Assembly (NCBI GenBank): GCA_004335835.1
Contig: RWJK01000621.1
Coordinates: 1-61,714, forward strand
Source: Scenedesmus sp. ARA3
Taxonomy: Eukaryota > Chlorophyta > Chlorophyceae > Sphaeropleales > Scenedesmaceae
Reading direction: 5' to 3'
DNA: 61,714 nucleotides
A program made the translations under genes and the position numbers. Each line of letters opens with the position of its first letter. Positions within the stretch are counted from its first letter, which is position 1. Positions 45,602 through 56,819 of this stretch are shown piece after piece. The notes beneath the pieces are model-generated. The model was not told where the DNA came from, searched no databases, and saw only the letters and a list, made by a program, of their open reading frames with translations.

Positions 45602-45746
45602 AGGTGCCGTGGTGCATGCGGATCCTGAGGAGGTGCGCTACTGGCAGGAGGTTGAGCAGGAGGAGCTGATTGTAGAAGAGGGAGGGGGAGACAGCAGCGA
45701 GGAGGAGCAGCAGCAGGAGGATGAGGAGGATGAGGAGGAGCAGTAG
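44340..45746 (+). CDS. Basic Ala/Lys/Pro-rich protein with acidic tail, probably chromatin-associated
   Basis: Exon 1 (44340-45246) encodes a strongly basic, disordered protein with linker-histone-like (S/T)PxK/R patches: KTPRSPARTPRSAKKQQQ, RATPKAVATRASPRANKS, KTHQRRRSS, GGTKRRARTA and ARKRRRHTMPA. Exon 2 (45604-45746) joins in phase and reads GAVVHADPEEVRYWQEVEQE then runs of Glu, Asp and Gln to the stop; total 349 residues. The basic arm plus acidic end resembles histone chaperones or linker-histone-like proteins, but I recognise no defined domain, so nuclear or chromatin function is inference. The acceptor of exon 2 is a (CTG)n tract. Two more acidic-tail copies follow the stop. Confidence 0.7.
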
Positions 45747-45770
45747 CAGCAGGGGCTGCGACAGCAGTGG

Positions 45771-45855
45771 CAGCAGGAGGAGCTGATCGTAGAAGAGGGA
45801 GGCGGTGACAGCAGCAGCGGGGAAAAGCAGCAGCAGGATGATGAGGAGGAGCAAT

Positions 45856-45887
<32 letters not shown>

Positions 45888-46035
45888 GAGCATCAGCATC
45901 AGCACCAGCAGGGACTGCGGCAGCAGTGGCAGCAGGCGCAGCTGATTGTAGAGGAGGGAGAGGAAGACAGCAGCAGCGAGGAAGAGCAGCAGGAAGAAGA
46001 GGAGCAGTGGCAGCAGCAGCTGCTGCTGCAGCATT
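45771..46035 (+). repeat. Two copies of the acidic terminal coding segment
   Basis: Segments at 45771-45857 and 45938-46035 repeat the coding stretch LIVEEGGGDSSEEEQQQ with changes, each ending in its own in-frame stop (45855-45857 and 46033-46035). Between copies lie CAG runs and a GCATCAGCACCAGCAG word. Confidence 0.9.
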
Positions 46036-46253
46036 AGCGTGCTGAAAGCGACTGGTCAGTGAAAGCTGTGGCATCAGCATTGTCCCTTTCCGCATTTTCC
46101 AAGTTGCAGGTTCGTTCTGGATTTTGGGCTTGGCCACCTGTCTACAGCCTGACGCACTCCAAGTCTGGTGCACTGGTATGACCAGCCGGCTTTGACTGCC
46201 AATTTACCCCAACAAGGGTTGTTCATGTGTGTTCGCATTGAACGTGCGCTTCC

Positions 46254-46280
46254 TGTAACTGCTTACACATAAACCTGTAA
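46254..46280. terminator. Convergent TGTAA motifs
   Basis: TGTAA on + at 46254-46258 and 46276-46280 and on - at 46263-46267 lie between the convergent 3' ends of the chromatin-like and DWARF27-like genes. The first + motif is 508 bp from its stop, the minus motif 429 bp from its stop. Confidence 0.4.
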
Positions 46281-46695
46281 GACGTACGTGGCCTGTACTG
46301 CGGTGTAATCTGCGGGATTCTGCTTTTGAGAGTGTGCTGCCTGCAATTCTTTGCACCGCTGCAGTACTGCAGGCACAGGTCCAACGTTTCTGCCCAGGGC
46401 GCTTTGCAGGTATTGAGGTACCTGCATTTCGCCTTCGAGCAGTCAGGTCCTTACGTTTAAGGCTATTGACATTGTCACGGCGCTGACGTGTTGCAAAACG
46501 GACGCTCGTACTTTGTTTGCGTGATCCCGGTGTTCCGACAAGCCGCTGTCACACTCCGCAACGCCGCCAACACGATGCATGTTGTTTCACCGTGGAAGAT
46601 TCATGCTTGGTGCGATGTAGCTCCCACCACACAGTCACAGCTGTCCCGCAGGCAACACCAAACAGCACCCATTGCCAACTCCCTGCTGCAGGCCC

Positions 46696-48074
46696 TTAAG
46701 GCTTCAAGATGTTGGGGCAGTTCCCGCCGTCTGTCTGCTTGCTGCTGCTGCTGCTGCTGCTGCTGCAGTCTGCGTAGCGTGCTGCTCTGCTGGGGCACTG
46801 CTGGAAGCATGGAGTGCTGAAGGCCTCATCTAGCTGCTGCGGCAGGGGCGTCTTGCCAAAGCTGAACCTGCACAGGCAGCGGAACACAACCCAAAAGATG
46901 AGGATCGGCCATACCACTTAGAAGGAAACAGGGACGAAGGTAACACAAGGTGTTTGTTACGCTTGATATGACAGTCCGACCGCAGTGAGTATTCCAACCA
47001 TTTCAAAGTGTGAAGCGTGCGCGGAATTGCTGTCCTAGCTGCTGCGAGACACAAAGAAATGTGCAGCTTTCAGCCGTGGCTTTACTTGGCATTATAGGTT
47101 GGCTACACAGTGGTGCTGTGTCAGTGCTGTATATCTGCAGTACTGCCAATGCTCAGCAGCGTCAATTGCATGATATAAAATGAACGGGTGCTCACTGGCA
47201 GGAGAAGTCCTCATAGTTGGGCGTCATGGTGAGCGGCAGGCCCATGTCCTTCTCAAAAAATTCCTGCAAGCAGCCACAGGAGCAGCAACGGCAGGTCAAG
47301 CTACAGCAGTGCGCGGCAACCCCTGCTGCCATTGTTCAGCCCCATGTCACAAAGTAGATGGCCCTTTGAATGTGCTGCAGTTTAAAATAACAGCAGTTCA
47401 AATTAACAGCACGCATTGCAGCCAGCAACCAAGCTCTGGCAAGCAACACAGCGGGTGCTCCCAAGGTGTCCTGGAGCCATACCAGAACAGTTACAGGTGC
47501 TCATACAAGAGCAACTGCATGCGAAAAGGCAGTTTCAGGCATGGCAAATGCACAACTGCAAACCTTCACGCATGCAAGCGCCAGATGCTGGAGTGCAAGC
47601 CCTGCAAGCAGCACTGTACCACATAGCATGCTGCCGCAGCACGAACCTGTGTGGGCACTTTGCAGCTGTTGATGCAGATGGATGCACAGCCAGCCTGCTC
47701 CAAGTAGCGGCAGCGCTCCACCAGCACCCCCATGCCCTCGCCAACCTGCACACAACAAATGCAGTGCACACAGTGCAGCACGGACAGGCAGTTACAAGCA
47801 GTCCAGCGCGGGCGGCATCCCTCCACTAGCACCCCCATGCCCTCGCCCACCTGCGCAATAGCATGCAATGCACACAGTTCAGCACGGACAGACAGTTACA
47901 AGCAGTCCAGCGCGGGCGGCAGCGCTCCACCAGCACCCCCATGCCCCCGTCAACCTGCGCAAATAACACACATGCAGTGCAGCACTACACTATAACGGCC
48001 ATTCAGGAGGAGCGACCAGATTTGTGGTGCCTTGCAGGGCCCCATCAGCAACTGGCACGTCAGCTGCTACCACC

Positions 48075-48114
<40 letters not shown>

Positions 48115-48760
48115 ACCGAGCCATCGTCCAGCTCCACGTCGTTGACCTTGCAGGGGCCCATCAGCCACCGACACGCCAGCTGCTACCACCACTGCTGCTG
48201 CTGCTGCTGCTACTGCCCCTGCTGCTGCTGCTGCTGCCGCTGCTGCTGCTGCTGCTGCCGCCGTCGCTGCTGCTACTACTGCCGCCGCCGCTGCTACCGC
48301 TGCTGCTACTGCTGCTGCTGCTCACCGAGCCGTCATCCAGTTCCACGTCGTTGACCTTACAGGGGCCCATCAGCCACTGGCACGTTAGCGCAGTGGCCAG
48401 CGCATTCAGCTTGCAGGAAAACTCCGGAAGCGGCTTTGAAAACATGACCTGCAGGGCAGTGGCGTCGGCAGCAGCAGGGGCAGCACTCTCACAAGTGCAA
48501 GATTGTTGACAAAGATGCATGCAGTGGAAGCCAGAAAGGCACAGAGATGCATGGCAGCAGGTTGCTGATCAACTAAGCAGGCCTGCTGCTAATCTACTCA
48601 GCAGGTCAGCGCTGCTGCCAGCAACTGTTCTGCTGCAGGGCAGCTCGCTGTCTGACCTCCTGCCCTACCTGCCACCTGTTACTCTGCAAGATCGCCGGAG
48701 GTCTGCACTTGCTGGACCTGTGTCCGCTACCGATCACCTGACCAAGCTGCCACTGTTGCC

Positions 48761-48795
<35 letters not shown>

Positions 48796-49649
48796 CGCAC
48801 CTTGAAGGCCCCAGGCAGCCAAGATGGGAAGAGTGAGTTTAGGATGCCCCTGGTGGTCAGCTGCACCTGCCGCGCTTCGCTGTAGCTGGCATTCAGTCTG
48901 CGGGTGAGGTCAATGATGGCTTCGTACCTGGCAGTACATTGGCAGTACATTGAGGGCAATACAAAGGGTAGGACAGCCTCAAAGAACTGAGCTGGCACGC
49001 AGTGTACCAACGCATGCCTGCAGGTTCCTGACACAGCGTTTCAACAAAAAGGCTTGCTATGGCTGACTTCACTGGAGAAAAATAACACATGTGACAAACC
49101 CATGCTGCAATAAGCAAGAAGACATATAAGACACCCGTTGCATACATACCCGGATAGCTGCGAGTCGCTGCCGATGGCAGCCACCATCTTGCGCCTGAAC
49201 AGAGCCATGACCACTTGGTTCAGTGGCTGGCTGTCGATTGCTGCATAGTCAGGCACAGGTTCCGCTGGCCCTGCTTGGCGCGTGGCTGCTGCTGCTTGGC
49301 TATGGCTAAACCGCAGCTGCTGCAGCCGTTGCTGATTGTGTGGTCTGCACACTAGCGGCTGCCCTCTGCTGCTACTGCTGCTGCTGCTGCTGCAGCGCAG
49401 ATTCCTGCAAGCAGTGCAAGACCCAAAGTCACCCTGGCTCGGCCTAAAGCCAACCAACGTGGGAAACCCTTATGTAACTGTAACAATTCACATCTTCAGG
49501 GCAAGGCTGCTGCTTACAAGAGTGGCACATGTTGCTCATGTTGCCAACCCAATGATGCACCTTCAGGCAACGGAGCACTGTGCCAGCAGCACTCGCCTGT
49601 GTCTTGATCCTGCGGCAGGCCGGTGCTGACAGTTAAGCACATTGGGCAT
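46696..49649 (-). CDS. D27: DWARF27-like beta-carotene isomerase
   Basis: D27 proteins are plastid iron-containing carotenoid cis/trans isomerases; in plants they open strigolactone synthesis by making 9-cis-beta-carotene. Exons in coding order are 49649-49579, 49404-49150, 48927-48801, 48448-48326, 47745-47647, 47263-47196 and 46867-46696, all in phase (304 residues). The N-terminus MPNVLNCQHRPAAGSRHRR is transit-peptide-like. Conserved blocks follow: VVMALFRRKMVAAIG, YEAIIDLTRRLN, TCQWLMGPCKVNDVEL, the Cys-rich VERCRYLEQAGCASICINSC then KVPTQEFFEKDMGLPLTMTP, and NYEDFSCQFSFGKTPLP. The exon 1 donor (GTGCTC) is weak, so the exact start is the least secure point. Algal members are several per genome and their products differ, so strigolactone synthesis should not be assumed. 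Confidence 0.92.
47811..48172 (-). repeat. Copies of D27 exon starts and ends
   Basis: In coding direction, 47954-47911 and 47850-47811 repeat the acceptor and start of the exon at 47745 (GEGMGVLVERC), about 100 bp apart. 48172-48118 and 48066-48030 repeat the end of the preceding exon (WLMGPCKVNDVELDDGS) with its donor region. All lie in the one intron between the two functional exons, with a (CTG/CAG)n tract between. Confidence 0.88.
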
Positions 49650-49970
49650 GATTACAGCCTGTGACATTGTGTACGCAATGTGCCGGCGGTTTGCTGCTGA
49701 GTACCAGGCTCAGGTGTCTTGAGGGCCAGTCACAGAAGTGCACAGTTCGTGAGCTTTGATCAACCTTCAACAGCTTCAAGGATACCAAAGTGACTTTAGA
49801 TTATTTCAATCATAAATTTGTGACCGTCCATGTACTTTTGGAGTTCAGTTCGACGGTCCACTTCCCGTAACCGAGTGGCGTACTTCACCCCGGGCGCCAG
49901 TCCCCTGTTGACTTGCGGCTAGATCGTTTGTCACATCTCCTTTATATCTTCCAACACACGTAAGACTACC
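49650..49970. promoter_or_regulatory. Shared divergent promoter of D27-like and coiled-coil genes
   Basis: 321 bp separate the start codons. TTTATATC at 49941-49948 lies 23 bp before the (+) ATG and might be a TATA-like element or part of the leader. Confidence 0.5.
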
Positions 49971-51720
49971 ATGGCTAGCACGCTGAACGCCTTCGAGCTG
50001 CTGCAGCAGGCCGGTGGGTTGCCGAGCGGCAACAAGACCAAGAAGAAGAAGAACAAGAAGCCATCAGCAGCAAAGGAGGTGGATGAGGCCCCCGTGGTGC
50101 AGGAGGTGGCCAGCGGGGATGCCGAAATCGCCCCTGAGGCAACCGCTGTGCCCATTCTGGAGAAGAGCGCCCGCACGTTCAAGACGGGTGGTGACAGGAT
50201 TAAGCTGTGGAAGGACTGGATCCGACAGGTGCGTCAGCAGCTGGCAGGTGGCCCGTGCCCGCTGCAACCCACTGTACCCACCCACCTGCCAACTTCCCTG
50301 GCCATCCTGTTCTGTATTGCAGGCCACTGACCGGGGCGCCAAGGCTCTGAAATACAAGGCAGCTGATGGCAGCGTGATCGGCTTCAAGGAGGTGAGCAGC
50401 AGCTGAATTGTTTGGCCCCTGGGTCCCACCACATACACAGGACAGCAGGACAGCAGCAGATTGGTTGCTGATCCCCACCAATGAAGTTGCAGCAACGGTG
50501 CTGTGGGCACGCTTGCTATGCCAACTGCCATGCAGACGTGATTACAGATAGAAACGTTTGTGCAGCTGTCCTGCAAGCTGCCCTGCTCACCTTGAGCCTG
50601 CCTCATGCTGACTCACCTCGCCTGCACATGGCTGGTGTCCAGCAGCGGTACACATGTTGTCGCAGTGGCTCTTACCATTTGCAAGCGCTCCCAACACCCT
50701 CACCATCTGCAAATGCTCCCAGCACCCACATGTCACCACTGTTCCTATCGAGTCTCAAGCTGCCTACTGCTAGGTTACCATCAACCCTGCCTTGACCGCC
50801 GCTCTTGCTTGCTGCAGCTGCTGCTGCTACGCAGCCGGGCGCTGGTGATCACCGTGGAGTCCTGCGTGACCTCATCACTCTGAAAACAACCTAGCGCCCA
50901 ACACTAACGCATCATCTTCCTGCCTTGACACTGCTGTCGTCCCTCCGCGCAGCTGCTGCTGCGCAGCCGGGCGCTGGAGATCACCGTGGAGTCCTGCGTG
51001 ACCTCATCACTCTGAAAACAACCTAGCGCCCAACACTAACGCATCATCTTCCTGCCTTGACACTGCTGTCGTCCCTCCGCGCAGCTGCTGCTGCGCAGCC
51101 GGGCGCTGGAGATCACCGTGGAGTCCTGCGTGACCTCCCCACTCACCCCCGAGCAGTCCCACAGCCTGCAGCAGCTGCTGGGCGCCTTCATCCCCCGCGT
51201 GGATGCAGCAGCACTGGCCTCAGCCATCTCCCGCCTGGCCGAGCTGCTGGCGGAAGATGCGCAGAGCTTCGATACAACCGGCGCAGCGCAGCGCGCGGTG
51301 CACGTGGTGATTGGCACGCTGAAGAGCAGGGACGAGGCGGCGCCGGTGGCCAAGCCAGCCAGCCTGCAGGACCGCCTGGCAGGTGCGCTGCTTTGTTGGG
51401 TTGATGTGCTGGCAGCACTGTAGTGACATGTGCTGGGAGCACTCTTCGCGCAGCGCGCATCTCCTCTGCTAGCTTCCGTTTCTGGGGCCTGATGCCTTCT
51501 CCTCCTGCAAACAACAACAACAACTACCTGCTGCTGCTGCTGCTGCTGCTGCTTTCCCAACTTTTCCACACTTGTTCCAACCCCTCGCAGCCATCGCGAG
51601 GCTAGCAAGCAGCACGGCTTCCTGGCCAGTGTGGAGAAGCTGGTGTATGTGAGAGACTGCTACATGTGGGCCTGGGTTTCGTGTCTCTTACCCCTTGCAA
51701 ATGTTCTCTGGAAACAAACA

Positions 51721-51762
<42 letters not shown>

Positions 51763-54700
51763 AGCCATCGAGCGTGAGGCGTCCAAGCAGCACGGCTTCC
51801 TGGCCAGTGTGGAGAAGCTGGTGGCGGACCCCAGCAAGGCGCGCAGCGCAGGCCAGGGCTCGGGCATCTCCAAGTGAGTAAAGCAGTGCAACAGTGTAGT
51901 GTGTTTCGTCACTTTGTGACTTCATCAGCTGCAGCACTAGCAGCAGCGGCAGTGTAGTGTGTTTGGTTGTAGTGTGGCTTCAGCAGCTGCAGTTGCAGCA
52001 CTAGCAGCAGCAGAGGGGGCGAGAAGGGGTCTCACAGACAGTGCCAGCAGCAGCTGCCGTGAAGCCTTGCCATGTGAGGAGTGCAGGTGCAGGAGCACAC
52101 AGCTGCTGCAACATGCGCCAGCCATACACGCAGCAGCGGCAGCAGCAACAGCTCTGTGGCCCTCACATCAGCCCTGAAGAGGCTGCATCGGTAGAATGTT
52201 GACCTGCACTGCGCAGCATGCCTTCCTTGCATTTGCCAAACGCATACATTACTGCCTGCCCGCATGGACACCCACACATTTCCCGCCACCTCTTCCGCCT
52301 CCTTGCCGCTGCTGCAACTCCATCACCTTCCCTCACTACCTCACGCACCAACAGGCAGCACGTGGACAGTGCCAAGGAGCTGGTCAAACTGTACAGCCAG
52401 AAGTTCGACCTGCTGCAGCCTGACAGCGCGGCCGCGGCCAAGTCCAGCAGCGGCAGCGGCCCCAGCGCGGCCACCATCACGGCGCTGGAGGAGCTCAAGG
52501 CAGTCATCAGCAACCACCTGGCGGTGCGCGTGATGTGCTTTATGAATGTGCAGCTATCTATTATCTCATCTATTTGATATCTTGAAAGAACGCTGTTTCA
52601 ATGCATACAACACCTGTAGCTCAGGGCATTGTGTAGAGGCTGAGGACCAATATCAGGGCCTAACCGCCCGCAGCTGCGCTGCTGGGTTTGGGTATAATGT
52701 GCGTGCCATGAGGAGCCAGGAAAGCCCCAATTGCGCCAACGCTGCAGCTCTGATCTCTGTGAATGCCGCTGACGTCTCTCATCAATTGGCATCGCCTTTC
52801 TTCAGGACGCGCGCGCCATTGAGAACAAGGAGAGCAGCGTGAAGGGCGGCGCAATGTCCAAAGAGGCACAGCGCGCACAGGCGGTGGCTGCGCTGCGGCG
52901 CGAGGAGGCAGTGCTGGCCCAGCAGGCCTCAGACATTGCCTCGCAGGTGCGTGGGGATTGCTATGATACTCGTCTATGCTAGGCTTGTGTGTGATCGTGG
53001 TGGCAGTGATGCAGGGAGGAGGCGGTGCTGGCCCTAACAGGCCTCAGCAAAAGACTCACAGGTGCGCCAGTGTTCTATGCGTGTGGTGGTGTTGGTTGTG
53101 GAAGTGGCGCGAGGAGGCACTGCTGTTGTAGCAGGCCTCAGACATTGCCTCACAGGTGCGGAGCAGCGCGGGCTGGTTTGCCATGCACATCTTCGCTTGT
53201 GGTGCTGGTGCTGTGTACTGTGTTGACTGTGTTGATGACCGAAAACAAGGATGCGGTGCTGCGCGTGCTCTCCTGATGTCTTGTTTGTGTGAGCGGCCAT
53301 GCTGGTGCGGGCGCTGGAGGCACAGCTGTCTCAGCTGCGCGGCCAGGTCGTGGATGTGCCACATGTGCATTGGTCTAAACAGTGTTGTAACGTGTTGACT
53401 TGTTGCTGCACACCCACTGCAGGTGCGGGCGCTGGAGGCGCAGCTGTCACAGCTGCGGGGCCAGGCTGCTGAGGTAGAGGACAAGCGGCTGCGGCTGCAG
53501 CAGCGCCAGGCGGCGGCGCTGGAGGCGCTCTCTGCAACCACGGGGCGCAAGATGTCGGTGAGGCGGCCTGCTGTATAACTGACCGATTTTTTATGCCGAA
53601 GTCCATAGTGGAGCAGGCCATGCCCTTCATGCAACTGCACGATGTTAATGGTTAAGCTGTGCTGCTGGGCTTTGTTGTGGGTGCCGTAGGCAAGCACACT
53701 TTCTGATGTGTTCTCCCTGTGATGACCACCTGCCTGGTTCTGCGCCAGGGCCTGAGCGCGCAGCACTACCACGAGGAGTTGGCCGCTACGCAGCAGCTGC
53801 TGGCGCTGGTGGACCCCTCGCGTGTGGCAGCGCTTGTAACATCCCCCTGCTGCTATTTGTATGCTCTGCTGCACCCGCAGGGCCTCAGCGCACGGCACCA
53901 CCACCTGCACGGCACACATGCAGCACCCTGTGCGCACCTACATTTACAAATAACATTGTAACATCGCCTGCCTGCTGCTTCTTATGGTGTTTTCTTTTGC
54001 CCCAGGGCCTGAGCGCGCAGCACTACCACGAGGAGCTGGCAGCCGCAGCACACTGTGCAAGCCTGGCCCCTGTGAACTCATACACATCCGCTGTCTGCTG
54101 TTTTCGCCCTTTTCGCCATTGCAGGGCCTCAGCGCGCAGCACTACCACGAGGAGCTGGCAGCCACGCAGCAGCTGCTGGCGCTGGTGGACCCCTCGCGCG
54201 TGGCAGCACCCGCAAGCCAGCTGGCAGCAGCGCAGGGCGAGGCAGGCAACACCGCGGCCGCCTACATGGGCGCGGTGCGCGCGCTGCTGCAGATGAGCAG
54301 CAGCAGCCTGGCGGACGTGCCCGGCAAGGTGGTGTTCTGCAGGCAGCGCATCTCGCAGGTGAGATTGCCTGTTCATCATTTGCTGCCTAGGCACTGCATA
54401 TGTTATCAACAGCAGCAGTCTGGCTGATGTGCCTGGCAAGGTGGTGTTCTGCAGGCAGCGCATCTTACAGGTGAGGAAGTACTCGTTTAGATGCTGTGTT
54501 AAGCCGCGCTTGGTTGTTAAAACCCTCTGTTCACAGCAGGGATGCAGCAGTGCTGCACTGTTTTGGGATTCAGATGTGTGGGCGGCAAGTGTGTTCTGCA
54601 GGCAGCGCATCTTGCAGGTGAAAAAGTTTGAGCTAACTGTATTCTTCTCATGATGTAAGCTGCGTATCAGAAGTGTGTTGCTTTGGCGGCGCCCTGATCA

Positions 54701-56704
54701 ACCCACCACGGACACTGCTGCTGCTGCCCCAGGCGCAGAAGCTGGCCAGCCTTGGGGACCTGGGCAAGGAGCAGTTCTGTCGCCAAGATGCTTATGCAGC
54801 ACTTTGTGCAACTGACATACTGCTGCTGTTGCTGCTGCTGCCGCAGGCTGAGAAGCTGGCCAGCCTCGGGGGCCTGGGCAAGGAGAAGAGCGCCAAGACG
54901 CTGGCGGAGAGCGAGAAGCTGCTGGCAGACACTGTGAAGCACTGCGAGGAGATGGTGGCGGGGGCCACCACGGCGCTGGAGGGCATGCGCAGCAGGTGCG
55001 GCGTGACTGCGGATCTTTTCCTTTCTCGAGCCCAGCTGCAGGCTGCTCGTTGTTGGGGCACTGCAGTGACCACATCCTTTTCACGCTCAGGTTGCCTGCC
55101 TCCAGTGCGGAGGTCGAAAACACGCTGAGCCAAAAATCATGGAGCAGTACACTAACCACATGTTTACATCCGCCACGTGCGCAGGTTCCCTGCCTTCAGC
55201 CCGGAGCAGCAGGCGGAGCTGTCGCAGCTGGCGTACGAGATCGAGGACATGATGAGCCACATCAAGGGCCAGTACGAGCTGGCCATGGGCGCGGTGCGCG
55301 GTCAGGCGCCCGGCGCAACGCCTGCAGGGCCCTACAACGCAGCAGCGCAGGGCGCACCCGTGGCTGGTGAGTGGTCTGGGGCGTCGTGCTGCAGTGGAGA
55401 ACTTGGCTGCTGTGTGCTTGTATTGACCTCGGAGTCTCAGTGCATAGTGTGCGGGGCGCACCCGTGGCTGATGAGTGAAGTGTGCGCAATAGTCCATACG
55501 TTGGGACAGTGCTGTGATAGACATGATGAGCCACATCAAGGGCCAGTACGAGCTGGCCATGGGCGCAGTGCGTGGCCAGGCGCCAGGCGCAACGCCCGCA
55601 GGGCCCTACAACGCAGCAGCGCAGGGCGCACCCGTGGCTGGTGAGTGGTCTGGGGCGTCGTGCTGCAGTGGAGGAAACCATGGCTGTTGTGTGCTTGTGT
55701 GTGTCCTTGGAGTCTCAGCATCTCGTGTGCAGGGCGCGCCTGTGGCTGTGTTTGCTTGAGAAACCATGGCTGCCGGGTTGTCATGAGTGCTGGGATGCCT
55801 GGTGTCTTTCTTGTGCAGTGGAACGCGTGGCTGCCGACTGGCGTGGTTGCTGCAGCAAGTGTGCAAGGCGAGCCACTGAACCATCTGAGTTGCATGCATC
55901 TTGAGATCACTGGCTCTTTCTGTACTAATGCATTCCGTGCTGCTGCTGCTGCTGCTGCGCAGGCCTGCCTGGCGGTGTGCCTGTGGGTGCGCCCGTGGGC
56001 GGCGCCTTTGTGCCTGCTCCCGGCGGCCCCACCGGCGTGAGGCCCGTGGGCGGCCTGGGCCCCATCATGCCTCCTTCTAGGTGAGTTTGCTGTGTTTGCA
56101 TCAGTGTTGGATTTGTTAAAATCAGAGGCAGGTGGTGCTTCTGTTCATGCTTCACGATTTGTGTGTTGCACAACGGAACACAGCTCGTTATTGAGCCATG
56201 ACAAGGTCATTGGGCAATGACCTGTTCTATTAGCCATCAACTGGATTCAGCCAGTGACTCTAGCGCACAGGCATGCTGCACTATGGCAACCAGCCCCTAA
56301 TCTTGACTAAACGTACAGCAGCCCTCCTAAGCTTGGCCACTGCACGGCATAGGTGGTAACTCGAGGATAACTGTCTCACCTTGCCTGCAAGCCGCCAATT
56401 GTATGCGCGGCGCTGCACCCGGTCCCGGGACCACCTCCAACAGCAGCCACAGTTATCTGGTACAAATCGTGCGTGTATGATTATCATGACATCTGCTATT
56501 TCTCCTTGTCCCTGCACCTGCAGCGCTGTGCCCGGCCCTGTGGCCACCTCCAACGGCAGCCACGCACCCAAGCCGGCACCAGTAGCAGCCGCCGCGCCGC
56601 GGCCGGCGTCTGCAGCAGCAGCAGTGGCGGCCGCGCCGGCCCCCAAGGCAGCAGCAGACGGCTTCCAGCAGGTCGGCGGCAAGAAGAACAGGCGGAAAGC
56701 CTGA
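49971..56704 (+). CDS. Coiled-coil protein of unknown function with basic C-terminus
   Basis: Twelve exons join in phase (680 residues): 49971-50228, 50323-50391, 51085-51382, 51765-51873, 52355-52523, 52806-52946, 53423-53557, 54125-54358, 54847-54995, 55185-55366, 55963-56080, 56524-56704. The N-terminus MASTLNAFELLQQAGGLPSG leads to a Lys-rich KTKKKKNKKPS patch. KTGGDRIKLWKDWIRQ, ALKYKAADGSVIGFKE, and long heptad-rich helices follow (AQAVAALRREEAVLAQQ; VRALEAQLSQLRGQAAEVED; AEKLASLGGLGKEKSAKTLA), predicting coiled coils. The C-terminal third is Gly/Pro/Ala-rich and ends DGFQQVGGKKNRRKA, a form often seen at the end of RNA-associated proteins. No catalytic motif is visible. Codon use is strongly GC-ending, suggesting high expression. 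Nearly every intron carries exon-edge copies, the richest set in the window. I do not recognise the family. Confidence 0.85.
50818..51084 (+). repeat. Copies of coiled-coil exon 3 start, including an identical 132-bp repeat
   Basis: Acceptor plus exon start (LLLRSRALEITVESCVTS) occurs at 50818, 50952 and the functional 51085. From 50881 the sequence repeats at 51013 with a period of 132 bp, and I see no difference between the two units (intron part and exon part), whereas the 50818 copy has small differences (CTACGCAGC, Val for Glu). This indicates a very recent duplication on top of an older one. Confidence 0.93.
51591..51645 (+). repeat. Copy of coiled-coil exon 4 start
   Basis: The acceptor TCGCAG and codons for ASKQHGFLASVEKLV recur 174 bp before the functional exon at 51765; the copy has lost two codons and has a CTAGC stop-generating change. 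Confidence 0.9.
53023..53355 (+). repeat. Copies of coiled-coil exon 6 end and exon 7 start
   Basis: 53023-53061 and 53109-53155 repeat the exon 6 end (QQASDIASQ with GTGCGN donor). 53305-53355 repeats the exon 7 start (VRALEAQLSQLRGQ). All lie in the intron between functional exons 52806-52946 and 53423-53557; donor-type copies come first, acceptor-type copy last. Confidence 0.9.
53749..54050 (+). repeat. Three upstream copies of coiled-coil exon 8 start
   Basis: Copies at 53749-53836, 53881-53905 and 54006-54050 repeat the start GLSAQHYHEELAATQQLLAL of the exon at 54125, each behind a CAG acceptor, with decreasing lengths of match. Confidence 0.92.
54415..54781 (+). repeat. Copies of exon 8 end and exon 9 start
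   Basis: 54415-54471 and 54590-54618 repeat the exon 8 end (LADVPGKVVFCRQRI, with GTGAGG and GTGAAA donors). 54733-54781 repeats the exon 9 start (QKLASLGDLGKE) before the functional exon at 54847. Confidence 0.9.
55091..55675 (+). repeat. Copies around coiled-coil exon 10
   Basis: 55091-55118 is a degenerate copy of the exon 10 start. 55514-55675 repeats the exon end (MMSHIKGQYELAMGAVRGQ through APVAG), the GTGAGT donor and about 30 bp of intron (GGTCTGGGGCGTCGTGCTGC), about 272 bp after the original. Confidence 0.92.
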
Positions 56705-56819
56705 GCAGCAGCAGCAGCAGCAGTCTGTTTTGCAGCGGAAAGCCTGAGCAGCAGCAGCAGCAGTCTGTTTTCAGCGGAAAGCCTGGGCGGCAGCAGCAGC
56801 AGCAGCAGTCTGGTTTGGG

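Noticed and set aside
45427..46173. 248-residue Ala/Pro-rich ORF (-)
   Set aside because: Shadow of the acidic exon and its copies on the + strand.
49404..49457. Open extension of the D27 exon as the N-terminus
   Set aside because: The extended frame has no ATG start; splicing to the ATG at 49649 restores phase and gives a transit-like N-terminus.
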